From: Perkinsus olseni
Lineage: Eukaryota; Perkinsozoa; Perkinsida
NCBI GenBank assembly: GCA_013115125.1
Contig: JABANN010000064.1
Span: 20,637 to 84,636, forward strand
DNA: 64,000 nucleotides
Direction: 5' to 3'
Both the position numbers and the translations under genes were made by a program. Position 1 is the stretch's first letter, and every line of letters begins with the position of its first letter. Positions 44,227-56,961 of this stretch are shown here, piece by piece. The notes under the pieces are model-generated. The model worked only from the letters and a program-made list of their open reading frames with translations, was not told where the DNA came from and searched no databases.

Positions 44227-45578
44227 GTTTGTATACAACAATGAGCTGCTATCATTGTGCAACTTAAGTGGTGATAATGGTGATGGTGTTGGCAGTCATT
44301 ATGGCAATGTTTGGCACGCCCCAATTGGTGGTATTTCGCACTGGTCCATCACGACTTGACGCTTTTTGAAATTGGTTGCTATGAAACATAATAGTTAGCT
44401 ATGCTTGCTATTCATCAGTATCCAAAGGTCGCTTTTGGTATGGTCGCGCCCATCATGGCGGCAGCAGTGCCCGGTTGTTGTATCGATACTACTTTGAAAG
44501 CTGTTCGTATTCTTCCACTGGAGTCCTAAAGACTCCCGTTGTCTATTGCCTCTGTCATACTTACCGTTGCTGTTAATACTACTACTGTGGCAATGAGTAG
44601 CTACCCTGCCAGGGACGTAAGAATCCTGCTACTGTACTAAAGATAACGCTATATATATACTTGGTCGAACAACCAATCTCGACTAATTATTCGCAATGCT
44701 TGTCCATAATCGATTGTTGTTCGTTACCAAATTCTCCACGTAACACGTGGTGGTGGACGATTGAATACCCGCTATTTTGTGGTGTATGCTGCTGTTGCCT
44801 GAGCGAGGGTAAGGTGTATCCTTCGTCCTCATTTACAAGGAGAGTATTTCTCGCCATGCTGGACTATTGTGTTCGCTCAATTAAAAAGGGATGATGAACT
44901 GTTACAAGTACGCGGCTTTCGTTTTGGCCTGCCTTCGGTTCGCCATCATACAGGTCTCGAGGTGGAGATACTTGCAGACGCCTGTGCGGCTCTTGCCTCG
45001 TTGGCTTGTTCATCCGGTACGTGTGGTGAGCTATTAGTGCGCTGTTGAAAGTGGTCGTATGCACCGAGTGGTCGCCAAATCACTCTCGACACTTCTATGC
45101 CCGTCCTTTGGTGCCGTGTCACCACTCTGCTCGGCTCCTGGACATTCATGGCGAGCCGACCACTCGTTGCCTGGGGTGTGGTAGGTGTTCATGATCGATA
45201 TTTGCCTTGCTATGTAATGCTCCTGATAAACCTCGGTGATTAGATTAGAGAGGCAAAGCAAGCAGCTGCTCGTATCACCACTTGCATTCAGTAGGTTAAG
45301 CAACTCGTGATGCGCTGGCAGTACTCTCACTCGGTGATGGGCTTGCAAGGCCTTCCCTTCTGCTTCATCCGCCGTTGTGCCACTCTATAGCCCAATACGC
45401 TAAGAGCACTAGAAGGTGGTTCAATAACTCCTGCACTAGCAATCGCGGGATCAAATCATACTGGTCTATATTATTACGACTAAGTAAGCTACAATGGACT
45501 AGCGAACTCTTCTCTTGTGTTGTGCTGTGGCACTGGTTATTCTCATCACAGTTTCTACGTTCCCTCTCCTCAACGGAA
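44227..45578. other. Spacer between tandem DMT transporter genes
   Basis: No supported gene. AT content is higher than in the flanking genes. It should hold the promoter of copy 2. Confidence 0.5.
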
Positions 45579-47040
45579 TGGTACACATCAAAAGCGGTTG
45601 CATCGCCTGGTCGCTAATAGCCAACATCATGTTCGGCTCCGCCAATTTTCTATTATCCTACTGCAATTCTCAGCCCGGCACCAGTCCCTGGGGTGTCGTC
45701 GGCTTGGTATGGCTGAGTTCTGGCTTCTGGGGCTTTCTCGCTGCTATTTATTATAAGTATGAAATTGCCGTTGCTGCATGTTGCTATTCGCTCGTCTGTC
45801 AGGTTCACTATGGGCACTATATTTTTCAACGATCGAGATGTAGAATTGTATAAAACACGTCATGAGCAGCTTCCAGGCGGTGCCTTTTATTCTAAAGCTG
45901 ACGGCAGTTCCGTCAGCGTCGGCTCGAAGTTGCTCACATTAGCAGGAAGTGAGCAAGCACTGTTACTTGGAGAGTTTCTTCGACGATAGCTCTAATTTCA
46001 GGTTTATTTATCGGTTGGTCGCAAGTGATGATGCAGAGAGCATTTGCCACCGACCCTCAGTCAACCGGTCCCCTCATGGCAGTATCATCCTCCGATATTA
46101 TGGTACCTCCAATGCTTGAGTATACAACCATTACGCGTCTTCTATCAGGTTGTCGGTGTGTTCTGTCATTTCGTCTACAGTGAGAGGTTGACCTTCATGC
46201 AAGCAGTGGCCATCGTAATCGTCCTTACTGGTGAGTGCAGTTGTTCAACTTTCGTCGTCTGTAGATCTCCTTCTTGACAGGTCTGGTGATAATGGCCGCC
46301 TTCGACTCGACTGTTGGTCACTTCCTCGGCTTCGTCTACGCCGTATTGGGTATGCTCACATTCGCCTCTAGCATGCTCGCGACCCGCTACACCTGTATCG
46401 AAGGCATGGCTTCTGGGTGAGTCTCGGCGAGGATCTTACGACTGTTGACTGGGTGAATCTTGTAGATCTCGGTTCACTGGTCGTATGTTGATGATGTTCA
46501 TCATGGGCGTCGCGTGTTGTACCTGGCAGTGGTCCAAGCAAGAGTACGCAATCAACGATGGGGATGACGTTATGGCCATGTAACACAGCCTCTTCACTCG
46601 AGAGCAGTTCCATCACTTCGTCTTTCCCTTCACAGGTTCTTCTGGCCGTGCATGTCCGGTATGGGTCAGTTCATCGGTGTCATCGCTTTGAACAACGCTC
46701 TCGCCTATCCGTCGACAGCGGTTGTCAATGTGATAGTAGCATCGAACTCTATTGTGGGCTTGGTGCTTGCTTACTTCGCTCTGGGTGTTGTTCCCACCCC
46801 GGCAAAACTCACTGGTAAGCTTCCTCAGCAGAACATGTTACGTATCGCCCACGGTTTTATTCAGGTATGTTCATAGTGGTGATCGGTGTGGTATTGATAA
46901 CCGTATGGAAGCAAGACACTCCTCTGACTCACAAGGAGTCTATTTTGGAGGAGGCCATCGTGGAGCCCCTCCTCGGAGGGGGACATCGAACCCCGGTTAC
47001 CGTTGCCGGTGATGGAGGCAGGAAGTCCTCAAGTGCGTGA
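45579..47040 (+). CDS. DMT-superfamily (EamA-like) transporter, copy 2
   Basis: Start ATG at 45579 (MVHIKSGCIAWSLIANIMFG) aligns with copy 1. The first three introns fall at the same codons and phases as in copy 1 (after AIYYK, after the LAGS element, after SSDIM). Four more introns occur where copy 1 has none: after IVLTG, after GMASG, around WSKQE, and after PAKLTG. Helices include VVGVFCHFVYSERLTFMQAV, HFLGFVYAVLGMLTFASSML, GQFIGVIALNNALAYPST and VVNVIVASNSIVGLVLAYFA. The C-terminal tail is shorter and different (KQDTPLTHKES, then GGRKSSSA-stop at 47040). Probably a paralogue with altered specificity or localisation. Confidence 0.82.
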
Positions 47041-48123
47041 TTGTCTTATTCTCCACCCAAGCCACCAGGGTCCTTCCTCTGAACGTATCAATTACAGCGT
47101 GTTTTCCTCATGTAGCGGGCTCGTCGATTAGTAGGCGATCAGGGTCATCGTTCCAATTGCGTTTGTCAAATTTATGATGTGAATTAACGGGATGACTATT
47201 ATTAGTATTATAATAGTAATGACACTGTCCTACTTCTGAAAGAGTATTTCGCCCTAAGTATCATGTTTCTTCTACCAATTTTATAGTGAATTCCCCAACT
47301 GATTGAAGACGCTCAATCCTGTATTCCCATGTGAAATGCTCTCTCCTTCACTAGGAGATTTCTGTTGCCTGATTTGTTATTATTCTCGTGAGGTAGCGAG
47401 TTTCTCGTTAGTTGTGAGCAATGGTGTTGGTCAATTAGAGTTCATTGCTCATGCTTTCTCAGAGCTCTAGCAAGCTTGGCCAGTCGCGGAACCGCGGTGT
47501 CGAGCTGATCGCTAGAGGCTAGTTTGCCGGTCGCAAACGCTGACCTTGATAAATGGTGACGATTGTGCAATATGATGAGACGAATCGAAGTTAGAGTTGG
47601 ACTATTTTATAATTTGATTGGATCCATGATCTCTATTGGTCTACAGTGAGGTGTCGAGTTGCATCGTGGGCTAATCAGCAGAAAGTATCTTCATTCCGAT
47701 CAACACTTTGTCTACGTAACACGAATCGGAAGTACTTCACTCTTTACAGTAACTCCTCAAGTTCACTCGCAGTCCGGACCGGTCAACGCACCAGATACTG
47801 CTGGAGGAACGCTCGGCTACTTGTGTGGTCGCCACACTGTGATGTCCTGAGCAATCCGTAAACATGGTATTCACCACTTGGACTGCTTCCGCAATGATAT
47901 TATTAGCCGCGTAGCGGATTTCAGATATCAAGAAACCGCGCAAGAACATCTTAACGGACGCCCGAGCCCACGCGGCACCCCCGTCCAAGGGGACTCGCAA
48001 TTGCGGGTTTCTGTTCACCACGTAAGCGTGTTGGCGCTGTCGGTATCCTTCTTTCCGCGTTTGGCTCTAATAACTTTGGCTGTAGTCAATGACCATTACG
48101 AACGCAACAGCAACAGACGCTGC
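47041..48123. other. Convergent spacer between plus and minus gene blocks
   Basis: No supported gene; AT-rich. Both flanking genes end here, so it holds two 3' ends. Confidence 0.5.
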
Positions 48124-48905
48124 TCAAGCACTAGGTGTCTGGAAGAAGCCCGAGTTGGCGCTGCCTCGTAACCTTCCACACTTGAAGCAGTCAGTTGCTT
48201 GTTTGAAATTGATGGTCTGGCACTTCGGACATACCCAGTCTTGCGGCCCTAAGACAAGTGAATAGTCCAACGGATACAGACAAACCTCTAGCAGCCACAG
48301 GCCTCGATCTGCCATCCACAAAATGCATACGTGGGCATCGGGAACTGACCTGGTTTGTCTCCTCGCTTCGGGGGGCGGACTTTGGTATCCGGTTTGTGTC
48401 GCTCCGCCACGAATCCAGTCGTCGAGCTGACGATGGAGCAACTATCATCATCGCTCGGCCCATTCGAAAGTCACCTGCTCATTCCTGTCATCCCGAACGC
48501 TGTCGAAAAGGCCTTATCACGAGGGTCCCGCTCCCCACCATAACCCTGAGTAAACACACTAACCTTCTCTCGTGCTAACCGTGTCTTCTCCCGGTCACTC
48601 ACGACACTTCCGAAATCCATCGGCAGCAGCATGTCATCGGCGTTCTCCTTGACTAGCTTTCTCATCGCCTCCATCTCCAGCAACTCGTCGGCCTCCTTCG
48701 TTTTCTTACTATGCTTGTGATGCTTCTTGTCTCGCTTCTTCTCTTTCTTTTCCTTCATGTGTTTCCGAGAAGGGTTCCTATCCCTCGATCGAGATCGAGA
48801 ATAGCGGCGATGCGACCGGCGCTCGGAACGCTCAGCCTCTTGCCTTTCCCGCGACCTCGAACGACTTCGTCGATGTCGATCTCGAGAGTGATGCTCTCGG
48901 CCCAT
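48124..48905 (-). CDS. RS-rich protein with a RanBP2-type zinc finger, putative splicing factor
   Basis: From the ATG at 48905 the protein has an Arg/Ser-Arg/Glu N-terminus (MGREHHSRDRHRRSRSRSRE), a Lys-rich stretch, then ADDMLLPMDFGSVVSDREK and GYGGERDPRDKAFSTAFG. After two short introns comes PQDWVCPKCQTINFKQATD then CFKCGR, a canonical W-x-C-x2-C...N-F...C-x2-C RanBP2/ZRANB2-type finger that binds single-stranded RNA. It ends GFFQTPSA-stop at 48124. RS domain plus this finger is the ZRANB2 plan in reversed order. Expected nuclear, pre-mRNA splicing. It lies 113 bases after the next gene's stop. Confidence 0.78.
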
Positions 48906-49018
48906 GAAAACCGGCAACTTTGCATCAGCCCGCTCCGCTTCGCCCCACTGTAACACAACCGCAGTCTAGTTACATGTAAATTAATTTTATTATTACACGG
49001 CCAACGTCACAGCAGCGA

Positions 49019-51469
49019 CTACCTACGGCACAAACGGCAGCCCTTGTTGCGAGGCAAGGAGAGTCGGCAAACTCGCCGCCACTCCCTCAACTCTCGGTCT
49101 CTAGCCTGTGCCTTGCCGCTAGCATGGTACAGGAGGGCAGCGTTCCAATGGCTGATGTACTCAAAGCCGCCTCGTGAAGGGAGAGCCTCCAAGGCCAGTC
49201 GGTAGGCGTCTATTGCCGCCGTCCACTCGCCTTCATCAGCGGCCTCGAGCCCTCGTCGCCAGTGCCCGCAAGCATGGCTCAGCTCCGCCGCGACCTGCCC
49301 TGAACTGCCCAGAATCGGGCTCAAATTGAAGTGCTTGCGGAGCAGCTGAGCCAACGGCGACTCATCGCGCTTCCGTGTGATCAAGTGTGACAGACACTCG
49401 ACCCACAGGTCCCGAGCATCAGCCTCCAAGGAGTGGCCAGCGGGGACGGCCACCGGGCCAGCACTGCGGCAGAGTGGACACGGGTAGTTCAACAAAGTAG
49501 GGGACAGGACAGAACGCCCTGCAGATGCCAGGACCTCAACTCCCTCGATATCGCCGTACTGTGGTGCTACTGTATGCTCCTTCCGAGGACTCGCTGGTGG
49601 CCTCTTCCTACGTTGCCGAACCTCCCTCCCCTCAGCCCTCTCCCCCGTGGCCCGTAGCGGAGAGGCCTCATGGCCCTCCTGCCGTGGGTTGTCCTCCCCC
49701 GATCTTCCACGAGCAGTGAAGTTCGGTGATGCGCCTCCATCAACTGGTTTGAGCGCTTCGTGTGAGGACACCCTCAAAGATGGTTCGCCTGTTTTCTGCT
49801 CACCAATGCTGTGCCCTCGGGGCGGCAGCAGGCTCTCGGAAGGAGACGATGATACTGAGAGTACATCGTGAGTACGAGCGGCCGTGGCGTGGTGGACCCG
49901 GGCAGCAGCCCTTGGACTAGCTACATGATAGGTTGCCGCCACTGCAGACCATTCAACCAACTGACGAGTATGAGAGGAGGGGGCAACAGTCGGAATTGCA
50001 GCCCTATTGACAGGCGATGGCAGGATGCCTCCCTTCACAGTCTCCGACCCTTCCACCACCGCGTCCAGCGTACTGCTCCCCTGGCCGCCCTCCCCCGTGA
50101 CAAGATCATGCTGCGGCACCTCCAAGCCTAGCAGATCCTCCTCCAACGGCACCACGTCCTCGAGGACCTCATCGAGTGCGGCAGACGTGCTCGGCACCAC
50201 TGGCTTGGACACGGGACTGTCCGGACGACTTCGGGACATTTCCTCGAAGTCCTCTTCGTACTCCTCCTCAACCTCTACTTCAGTCGTACCCGGCACTGCG
50301 GCAGCCGGGGACTCGGGTATACTATCCAAGGAGCCGAATCTTAGGCGGACCGCGGAGTTGGCGAGTGAGGTAGAAGCTGTCGAGGGAGGGGAAGAGTCGG
50401 CCGTCGAGGCAAAGGAAGCGTCACCACCGACCATTCCATCGTGAAGAATGTCCACTGATGGTGGTGGTGCTGCTGGTGACGACGACGACGACGAGCTGCT
50501 GCTACCGAGGGGATGGTCCGACGCAGAGACCGCGGTACCCTCGGCTGACGAGGCTGCAGCCACGGTGGTGTCCTCATGGAAGGAGCTAGACCGATGCTGA
50601 TCTACGCGAGCCTCTTCCGACTCGGCGCTCAGCGCGATGCTCTCCACCACAGCTCTATTCGAAGAGGATTCGCTCCTCGACGGCAGCCTGGTGACCTCAT
50701 GTCCGATCGGAGGGGACTTTTGCCGGTGAACCCTCATCGTCTCCTAAGGGGAGCATGGTGTTCAGTCATACCGCATCACCCACCCTGAGACCCTGGAGCT
50801 CCTCCTGAAGCATGTTGAAAGTGGCTGTGAAGTCGCTGTCGTCTTCGACCCCTTCATTGACCGGAGGAGCCGACTCCCCCCGCAAAGGCATGCCTGCTTT
50901 GTCCCCTGAGGCAGACGCCAGAGATCTCCATAACGCAGCGGCTGGCCCAGCGGGCGGTGGCCCTCACCTGCCTCCTCCCTCCGCGGTGACGACTTCTGCA
51001 GCGTCAGAGTGACGGGATGAGGCGGCTAAAGGCAGGTCAACTACCCATCGTTGGGCACAGGTCCATACTGCTTACGTTGTGAGACGAAGCGCCCTGGCCC
51101 AGCTCTGCGGGGAACCCACCCTTGCCCGGGATGTGCCTACAAGGCCTCCTCTCTACCTGTGGGCATATCTTAGGATGACCCTACGCTAAGGGCGTATCCA
51201 TGTGACCCTCAGTCTGGCTGAGGGCCACCACCTCATCAAACTCTTCCGAGATACGGCGAGCTACCCCGGGCAGTGCCTGAGGAGCGGTCACCACTGTGGA
51301 GAGGAACTAGGATAGGGGAGACCCTCACTAGGCCTGTCTGGAGGTCCTCCCTCATCGTATTGACCTCCCGCATGCTCTCTTCCATCGAGGCCAGCATTGA
51401 CTCGAATATCGACGACGAGCGGCCTCTCGCTTCGGTAGACGACGACGAGGATGACGATGACGCTGCCAT
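49019..51469 (-). CDS. Large acidic, mostly disordered protein with a helical C-terminus
   Basis: Start ATG at 51469 (MAASSSSSSSSTEARG) opens a helical N-terminal segment (IFESMLASMEESMREVN), followed by ALPGVARRISEEFDEVVAL and FTATFNMLQEELQGLR, joined by short introns. A single long exon from about 50720 then gives a Ser/Pro/Glu-rich region with EVEVEEEYEEDFEEMSR, a Cys pair YPCPLCRSAG, and a helical, TPR-like end (LEAADEGEWTAAIDAYRLAL, WNAALLYHASGKAQ) and basic CRLCRR-stop at 49019. No known family is recognised; the TPR-like end suggests protein binding. Confidence 0.6.
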
Positions 51470-51633
51470 GCCATGAGCTGTTCAGGTGACGTCCATCCTG
51501 CTCGACAAGGATCACCAGAAGGCAATAACACAACACCGCTCGTCCATGCAGTTGTTCGATTTCAACGAAACAATCATTGCAGACCGCCTCCCTCAGGACC
51601 AATCCCGGGCACCTGGGAAGATATTCAAACACC

Positions 51634-54168
51634 TCACGCCCCTACCGCAGCCATCACCTTGGGCAAGCTGTCCCTGAGCTGTTGCAGAGCCTTCTTGGTC
51701 GACGGCTCGAGATCGATGCGCACGAGCCCAAGCACAGGCGACTTCTCCTCGGCCTCTGGGCGTGCGTCCACAACCTAAGCCATAGGCCCATCCGTGGAAG
51801 TCCCATGTACCTCACTCACTCTAGCAGGGGTCTTCACGAGCGTCGGCGTGATCTTCCGCCGGCACTTCTTCGTTACACCAGACGCCTTCGGTGCTGGAGG
51901 CTCCGTCGGCGTAGACGTCAGGGGCCGCTTCGCTGGGGAGCAGATCGAAGAGGTGAAGTTATCCTCGGGACCACGGGATGGCGGTCCGACGAAATTGGGG
52001 GCCTCGGCTCGGACGAAGTCCGCTGCGGCGGCGAAGACTGTCTGTATGACCGGAGACTGGACCTTCTGGGCGGGTATCTTCCATAAGATACAAGATAGCA
52101 CGAAGCGGTTGAGGGGTGCTGCCTACCGCTGGGTGATCTCCTGTCAAGATGGCTTCAAGGGCCCTCGGTATCCTCTTGGCTGCGGCGGACGGTATTGGCT
52201 CGGCAGTAGTGCATTCTGTTGCTCTATCAGTATTAATTAGTGGCGCCTCCAATGGTGTTTTCCCGAGTGCTTTCTCCTCCGCTACCTGCAGTAGAGACGG
52301 TAGTAGTCGCTGGATCACAGGCCACTGACCTCAGGCACGCAAGGAGACCCTCCTAGGTCCGTATCATCAAGGGAACACAGCGTGACGTAGCCGTCGCTGC
52401 CGGCCACCGCAAGGAACTACGACGCGGCTCTTCCATCAAAGTTAGCGGGAACTACTACTGGTGTACCTTGCCAGTGCCATCGAACGCTAGGTCTACTATA
52501 CTTGTACAGTGGAGGTCAGAGCCAGCAGCTCTCGGCAGTCTCCGGCCTGGACACGGACACGCCCTTAACCCGTGTGTAACAGCGAACTCTCACCTCCCGT
52601 AGTGAAGACGGAAGTGTCATACAAGACCAGCTGGGCCGCCGCAGTACCCACTGTGAATACGTAGTGAGGGGAGTGGCCGGGCGATCCGATGGGGGAGGGG
52701 AAAAACCTGCAACAAAGGCGCTGGCGGTTCCGGAGGGTGGTGGTGGGAGCGACCTCGAGCACACCGTGGGAGAGACGGATCCGGAGTTTATTATTGCTGC
52801 CGGGTTGGAGAAGCCATCGCCCCTGGCGAGGACCAGGCAGCCATAGTCACCATGCGGTGTCAGGCAGCCCGGCACCAGCAGCAGCCGACCGTCTGGGGAG
52901 AAGCTGGGACGACTGAGAAACGGTGAGACAACACTCACAATGACCGCGATCATCAAAGAGGACTTTACCGGAAGAAGTGGGCGGTGGCGTCGTGAGCGTA
53001 GTGGCTGTCGTTAATGAAGATCTTCTCGCGGACCGTCCGCTCCGCTATGGAGGCCGGCACAGAGTCCTCCGCTCCCGGCCCCAGAGCCTCGTCAGTCAGG
53101 GCCTCGTTCCCCTCGGCCATCACTTTGGCATCGTACGTACGGATCACCGCCTTCGGGTAGAAGCTTTTCCTCTTGTTCCGAGCCCAAACTCGACAGGTGC
53201 GGTCCGCGCTGGTCGTGCAAATATATCGGTCCCTAGGGTCCCATGCAACTCCGAGCACTCTGAACACCACTCCTACCAGTACCCCGCCGCCAGCCACCGG
53301 ACTACCTTGAGGTGTGACCATCGAGCCGCTGTATCTGCTTGGCCGTGGCCACGTCCCACACCACACAAAGTTCCCTGTGGAGACATACTGCCAACTGCCG
53401 TCCGCTAGGGGACCATGCTATGCCCGACACCTAGTCGCGGAGGTGGGGATGGCGGTGGGAAGGCAGTAAGGACTAGTACCTCATCAAGGCAGTTGAGGGC
53501 CCTCGGCTGGGCCGTCCACTGCATCTCGCCCGTCAAAGGGGACTGACTGTAGACCCAGAAGACAACTTGGCCATCATCTCCAGCAGAGGCCAGCACCGGA
53601 GGCTCTGAGGAGGATAGGGTGGCCAACACTGTGTGCCGGAGGGCTACCCACCTCCAGCGACGGGAGGGCCGAACCTCACGCACGTAACGCAGCCATGTGA
53701 GTGGCTCCCGATAAGCTCCTTGTGCATTCTAAAAACACACTAGGGCCATCTTCATAAACCAATAACGAGTGCTGACATTAAGTGGGGGTCGCGAGCCATC
53801 ACTGCCATCGGAGTGTCGATACCATCCTTCTCTACTGGACTGCTGCTGCTGCCATCGGGAGATGCTTGCGTGTTGGTATTGGCTGGTGAGGCCTCGGCTG
53901 GAGTGCCTTTCACGACCTTCCATAACCGAACGGCGGTGTCCGCACCACCAGTGGCACAGATAACTTCATCGTCGCTATCACCGTCACTCGAGGTCTCACC
54001 TAAGCTCACTACCACTCGCCCCTCAGCCACCACCGGCAAGGCAACAGTACCGGGTTTAGCTTCATTGCTCTTGGCTGGTGCGGGCCGATGCCAGAAGTCA
54101 ACCGTGAAGACGTACTCCGGCTTGGAGCCCGCACCGTGGAAGAAGAGTTGTTGAGGGTACAGTCGCAT
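51634..54168 (-). CDS. CHAF1B: Chromatin assembly factor 1 p60 subunit (CHAF1B/CAC2-like WD40 protein)
   Basis: CAF-1 p60 helps load H3-H4 behind replication forks. From the ATG at 54168 the protein starts MRLYPQQLFFHG, then FTVDFWHR and ATGGADTAVRLWKVVKG, matching the first p60 repeat. Later exons give GVAWDPRDRYICTTSADRTC with RVWARNKRK, then the family mark HFFR joined to a SFSPDGRLLLVPG exon, where p60 has FFRRLSFTPDG, and FTVGTAAAQLVLYDTS. The C-terminus is basic and disordered (SPAKRPLTSTP, VTKKCRRKITPT), and ends VRIDLEPSTKKALQQL to a TGA at 51634. HIRA is related, but the FFRR-SFSPDG block and the absence of the HIRA C-terminal domain favour CHAF1B. The LanC-like gene ends 118 bases upstream. 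Confidence 0.82.
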
Positions 54169-54286
54169 GATACTTACAGTGCTGATAATAAAGTGTACTA
54201 AAAATGACCGAGAAAGGACACCCAGCCAAGTCAAGTCTGAGGCGACCATGAGAGAATCGATCACACTATTGAAGACATCATCATAG

Positions 54287-56047
54287 CTAGAAGCCTGGGA
54301 ACATTCGAGTAACATAATCCTGGCCCCGGGTGGCAGCTAGTGTAGCCTCAATGGCTGCAACAGCGCCAGCCAAACCCTCATAGAGGGAGTAGGGCCGGTC
54401 AGCGAAGGACTCGCTTAGCCACTGTCCGTACCGCCCAGCGAAGAGAGCGAACTGCCTGGCCTTACGGAGCCACGCCCGATCACCTAAGCGATGAGCATCG
54501 AGCAGACGAGCGGCAAGCCGGGGCCATTGCGGGTAACCACACCGCCAGTATGGCGTAGAGCTACCCGAGGCCTAGTGCTAGGGAGCTCCTCTCGTCGGAT
54601 AATATCTACTTTGGGTAATAGGAGCTTCCCGAAGGAGAAGCAGTGTTGACCAAGCCATGTTGATTTACTACCTGTGTAAGAGTAGAGCGCAACCAATGCC
54701 ATGCTACTCCCTCCAACGCCATGGCACAGCCCGGCTCCCTTCTCCGCAAGGAGCCCACGCTCATACACAACCTATGCACAGAGCTGCTGCTGGCTGCAGG
54801 GGTGGGGGAAGAGTAGGCGGTACCTCCCCCAGGCTGCATAGGATCTCCCTGATCCGAGAGAGGAGGGTCTCATGGTCCCTAGGCTTCAACTGAGCTATAG
54901 CTCCGCTCAACTGGATGAGGGCTGGAATCCACCCCGTCGCGCCGTGACACCAATGGACAAGCTTCCCTGTGGAGGGCAAGAGACAAATTAGGCGGACTTC
55001 ATTGATAGTTGCTGTGTCAGCGAAAAACGTATCCTCTTTACAAGTCGAGATCAAGCGGGTGGCGCGCCGAATGACTGATCATTGTCCGAAGTGCTCGTGT
55101 CCTCAAGAATTCGCGCACAGGATGACTACTACCTCCCGAACGGCTCCCAACGCTCGACTCGATGTTCCCATTGCTGCATCTACAGTTGGCCAACACCCAG
55201 CTAACAGTCGCTATGAGCCTCTCCAGCAGCTGAGGACCATCCTCTGGGTCGAAGTGCCTTATGTACTGGCATATTGTGTATACTATACCTTACATCGAAG
55301 CACCTCGACCAGGGCCGCGACAGCCCACCCCACCCCACCTGCCGAGCCATGAGCTGCCCCTAGGTAGGGTCTATCGTGCCACTCCCAGTGGTAATGGTCC
55401 CCTCTCCAATGTGCATCATCTACCATATCTCGCACAACACCCCGACAGCCCCTGCCCACATCAGCTCTGCTCGTCTCGGACAGCTGAGCGAAGTCTGTTA
55501 TCCACAGCAAGGCGCTCAGGTAGCCAGCCCGACCATATAACACTTCACATTCCGACAGCGGCAACTCGTGGACCGTTCGGGAAAAGTCTAGCAGCTCTCG
55601 AAGAGGTGCGCCGTGGTCCCCGGCTACGACCAGCAAGGCGCGATGAGCCACACCAGGGCCCTCAAGCAACGTAACCCGATGAGAGCTCAGCTGCGGCGCT
55701 CGAGAATGGCGAATAATGGCGCTCCAGTCACGAGCAGCGAACTCATGCAGTCCGTAGTGTTCAAGGGCCAGCTCCGTTAGAAGGCAGCCGAGAGACCCGA
55801 CATAGATCGACCCCGGATCGGAAGCGTTGGCACGGAGCGTACCCAGCAGGGCTTTGAGAGCGTTCGAGAGGTCCGAGTCGGTAACCAGTTCCGGCAGATC
55901 ACGGTTGATGTAGTATCTACCGTTACTCGATATACTGTAGGGGGGCCTGCTAGTCATCCGGAGAAATGGGATCACATCCTTCACGGTGTCTATGACAGTG
56001 ATCCAACTCGAGACTACAAAGTTACGTTGGAAACTAGGGTCATCCAT
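54287..56047 (-). CDS. LanC-like protein (LANCL family)
   Basis: LANCL proteins are cytosolic glutathione-binding zinc enzymes related to bacterial lanthionine cyclases; the mammalian ones add glutathione to dehydroamino acids. From the ATG at 56047 (MDDPSFQRNFVVSSW) the protein has GSIYVGSLGCLLTELAL, LSECEVLYGRAGYLSALL, then WEWHDRPYLGAAHGSAGG, KLVHWCHGATGWIPALI, ERGLLAEKGAGLCHGVGG and YSLYEGLAGAVAAIEA. The zinc ligands (Cys in HWCHG, Cys-His in LCHG) and the GAAHG base are all present. It ends RMFPGF-stop at 54287. Its start codon overlaps the stop of the gene upstream (sequence ATGGATGA). Confidence 0.9.
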
Positions 56048-56394
56048 TTTTCAAGCGGTTCAAAGCCTCACTATTTCTCTGCAGTTTTTGCTTCTTCTTG
56101 AGACGCTTCTTCTGACTTTTTGTAAGGCCCGCTAGATTGTCGATCGACTCAGTACTTGGAGTGGTTTGCCCAGCAGGTACCTCAGAGCAGCGTCTCCGCG
56201 GCCATTCCCGTATCGACTGGTAGTACCTTGGTATGTTTTCGGCCGATAGCGGCCCGGCCCTCATCATCACTATCATCGCTCTCTGCTCTGGAAGCCTCCA
56301 CCGCATCATCCTCGTCATCATCATCATCGTTCCGTCGTTTACCTGCCCAAGTCTCTAGCGAGTTTCGCGCGACTTGACCGAAGATACTCGTCAA
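56040..56394 (-). CDS. Small acidic/lysine-rich protein overlapping the LanC-like start
   Basis: The upstream part reads TSIFGQVARNSLETWAGKR, then an Asp/Glu run (NDDDDDEDDAVEASRAESDD). The last exon reads ESIDNLAGLTKSQKKRLKKK and ends NRLKNG-stop at 56040, 8 bases into the LanC-like CDS. Frames of the two parts differ, so at least one intron lies near 56190-56230. The 5' exon has no ATG and an in-frame stop just upstream, so the start must come by splicing. Likely nuclear. Not recognised. Confidence 0.4.
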
Positions 56395-56961
56395 AAAAGA
56401 GCCGAAGAAAGATCAAATGCGCAAATGCGAAATTTACCGCGTAATGCAGGAATCTGCGATCCCGAGGAACAGGGAAGAGTGCGAGCCTTCAATCCCGCGC
56501 TCACTATATCATAGTTCGAGGCCATCCATCAGTCACGCAGCCCTACCTGTGAGCTTCGCCCGAAGTTTTGCTCGCATATTGGCATCTTTGCGCATCTCTC
56601 TGATCATCTCTACGGTACAACCTAGGCCTGCAACACACACTGCTGAGGGAACGTCTCACGTGTTCCAGCAGATAACAACAGTTGACAGCACTCAGCATTC
56701 AAGGTACTCGTCTACCACTCCATGCGAAACTCGTCACGAATTCCGCATGTCCGCATGTTGTGGTCTCACGAGTTACTCGTGACAATACGCCAGTCCACTC
56801 TGCTCCGTCCAAAGCCGCAGACGATCAGATGACCACAGCACACAAACCCGCTCGACCCCCATGGAGTGTCAAGGTACTTCAGAGCTTCGAAGAATTGAAC
56901 TAGAGGTATCGCCAGCAGGCACTAGCTCTACCGGACTTCCCTCGGCGGAGCCGTCGGCCAA

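Noticed and set aside
49433-50788. Several plus-strand frames opposite the large acidic protein
   Set aside because: They are shadows of a 572-codon minus-strand exon that has the stronger and continuous coding pattern.
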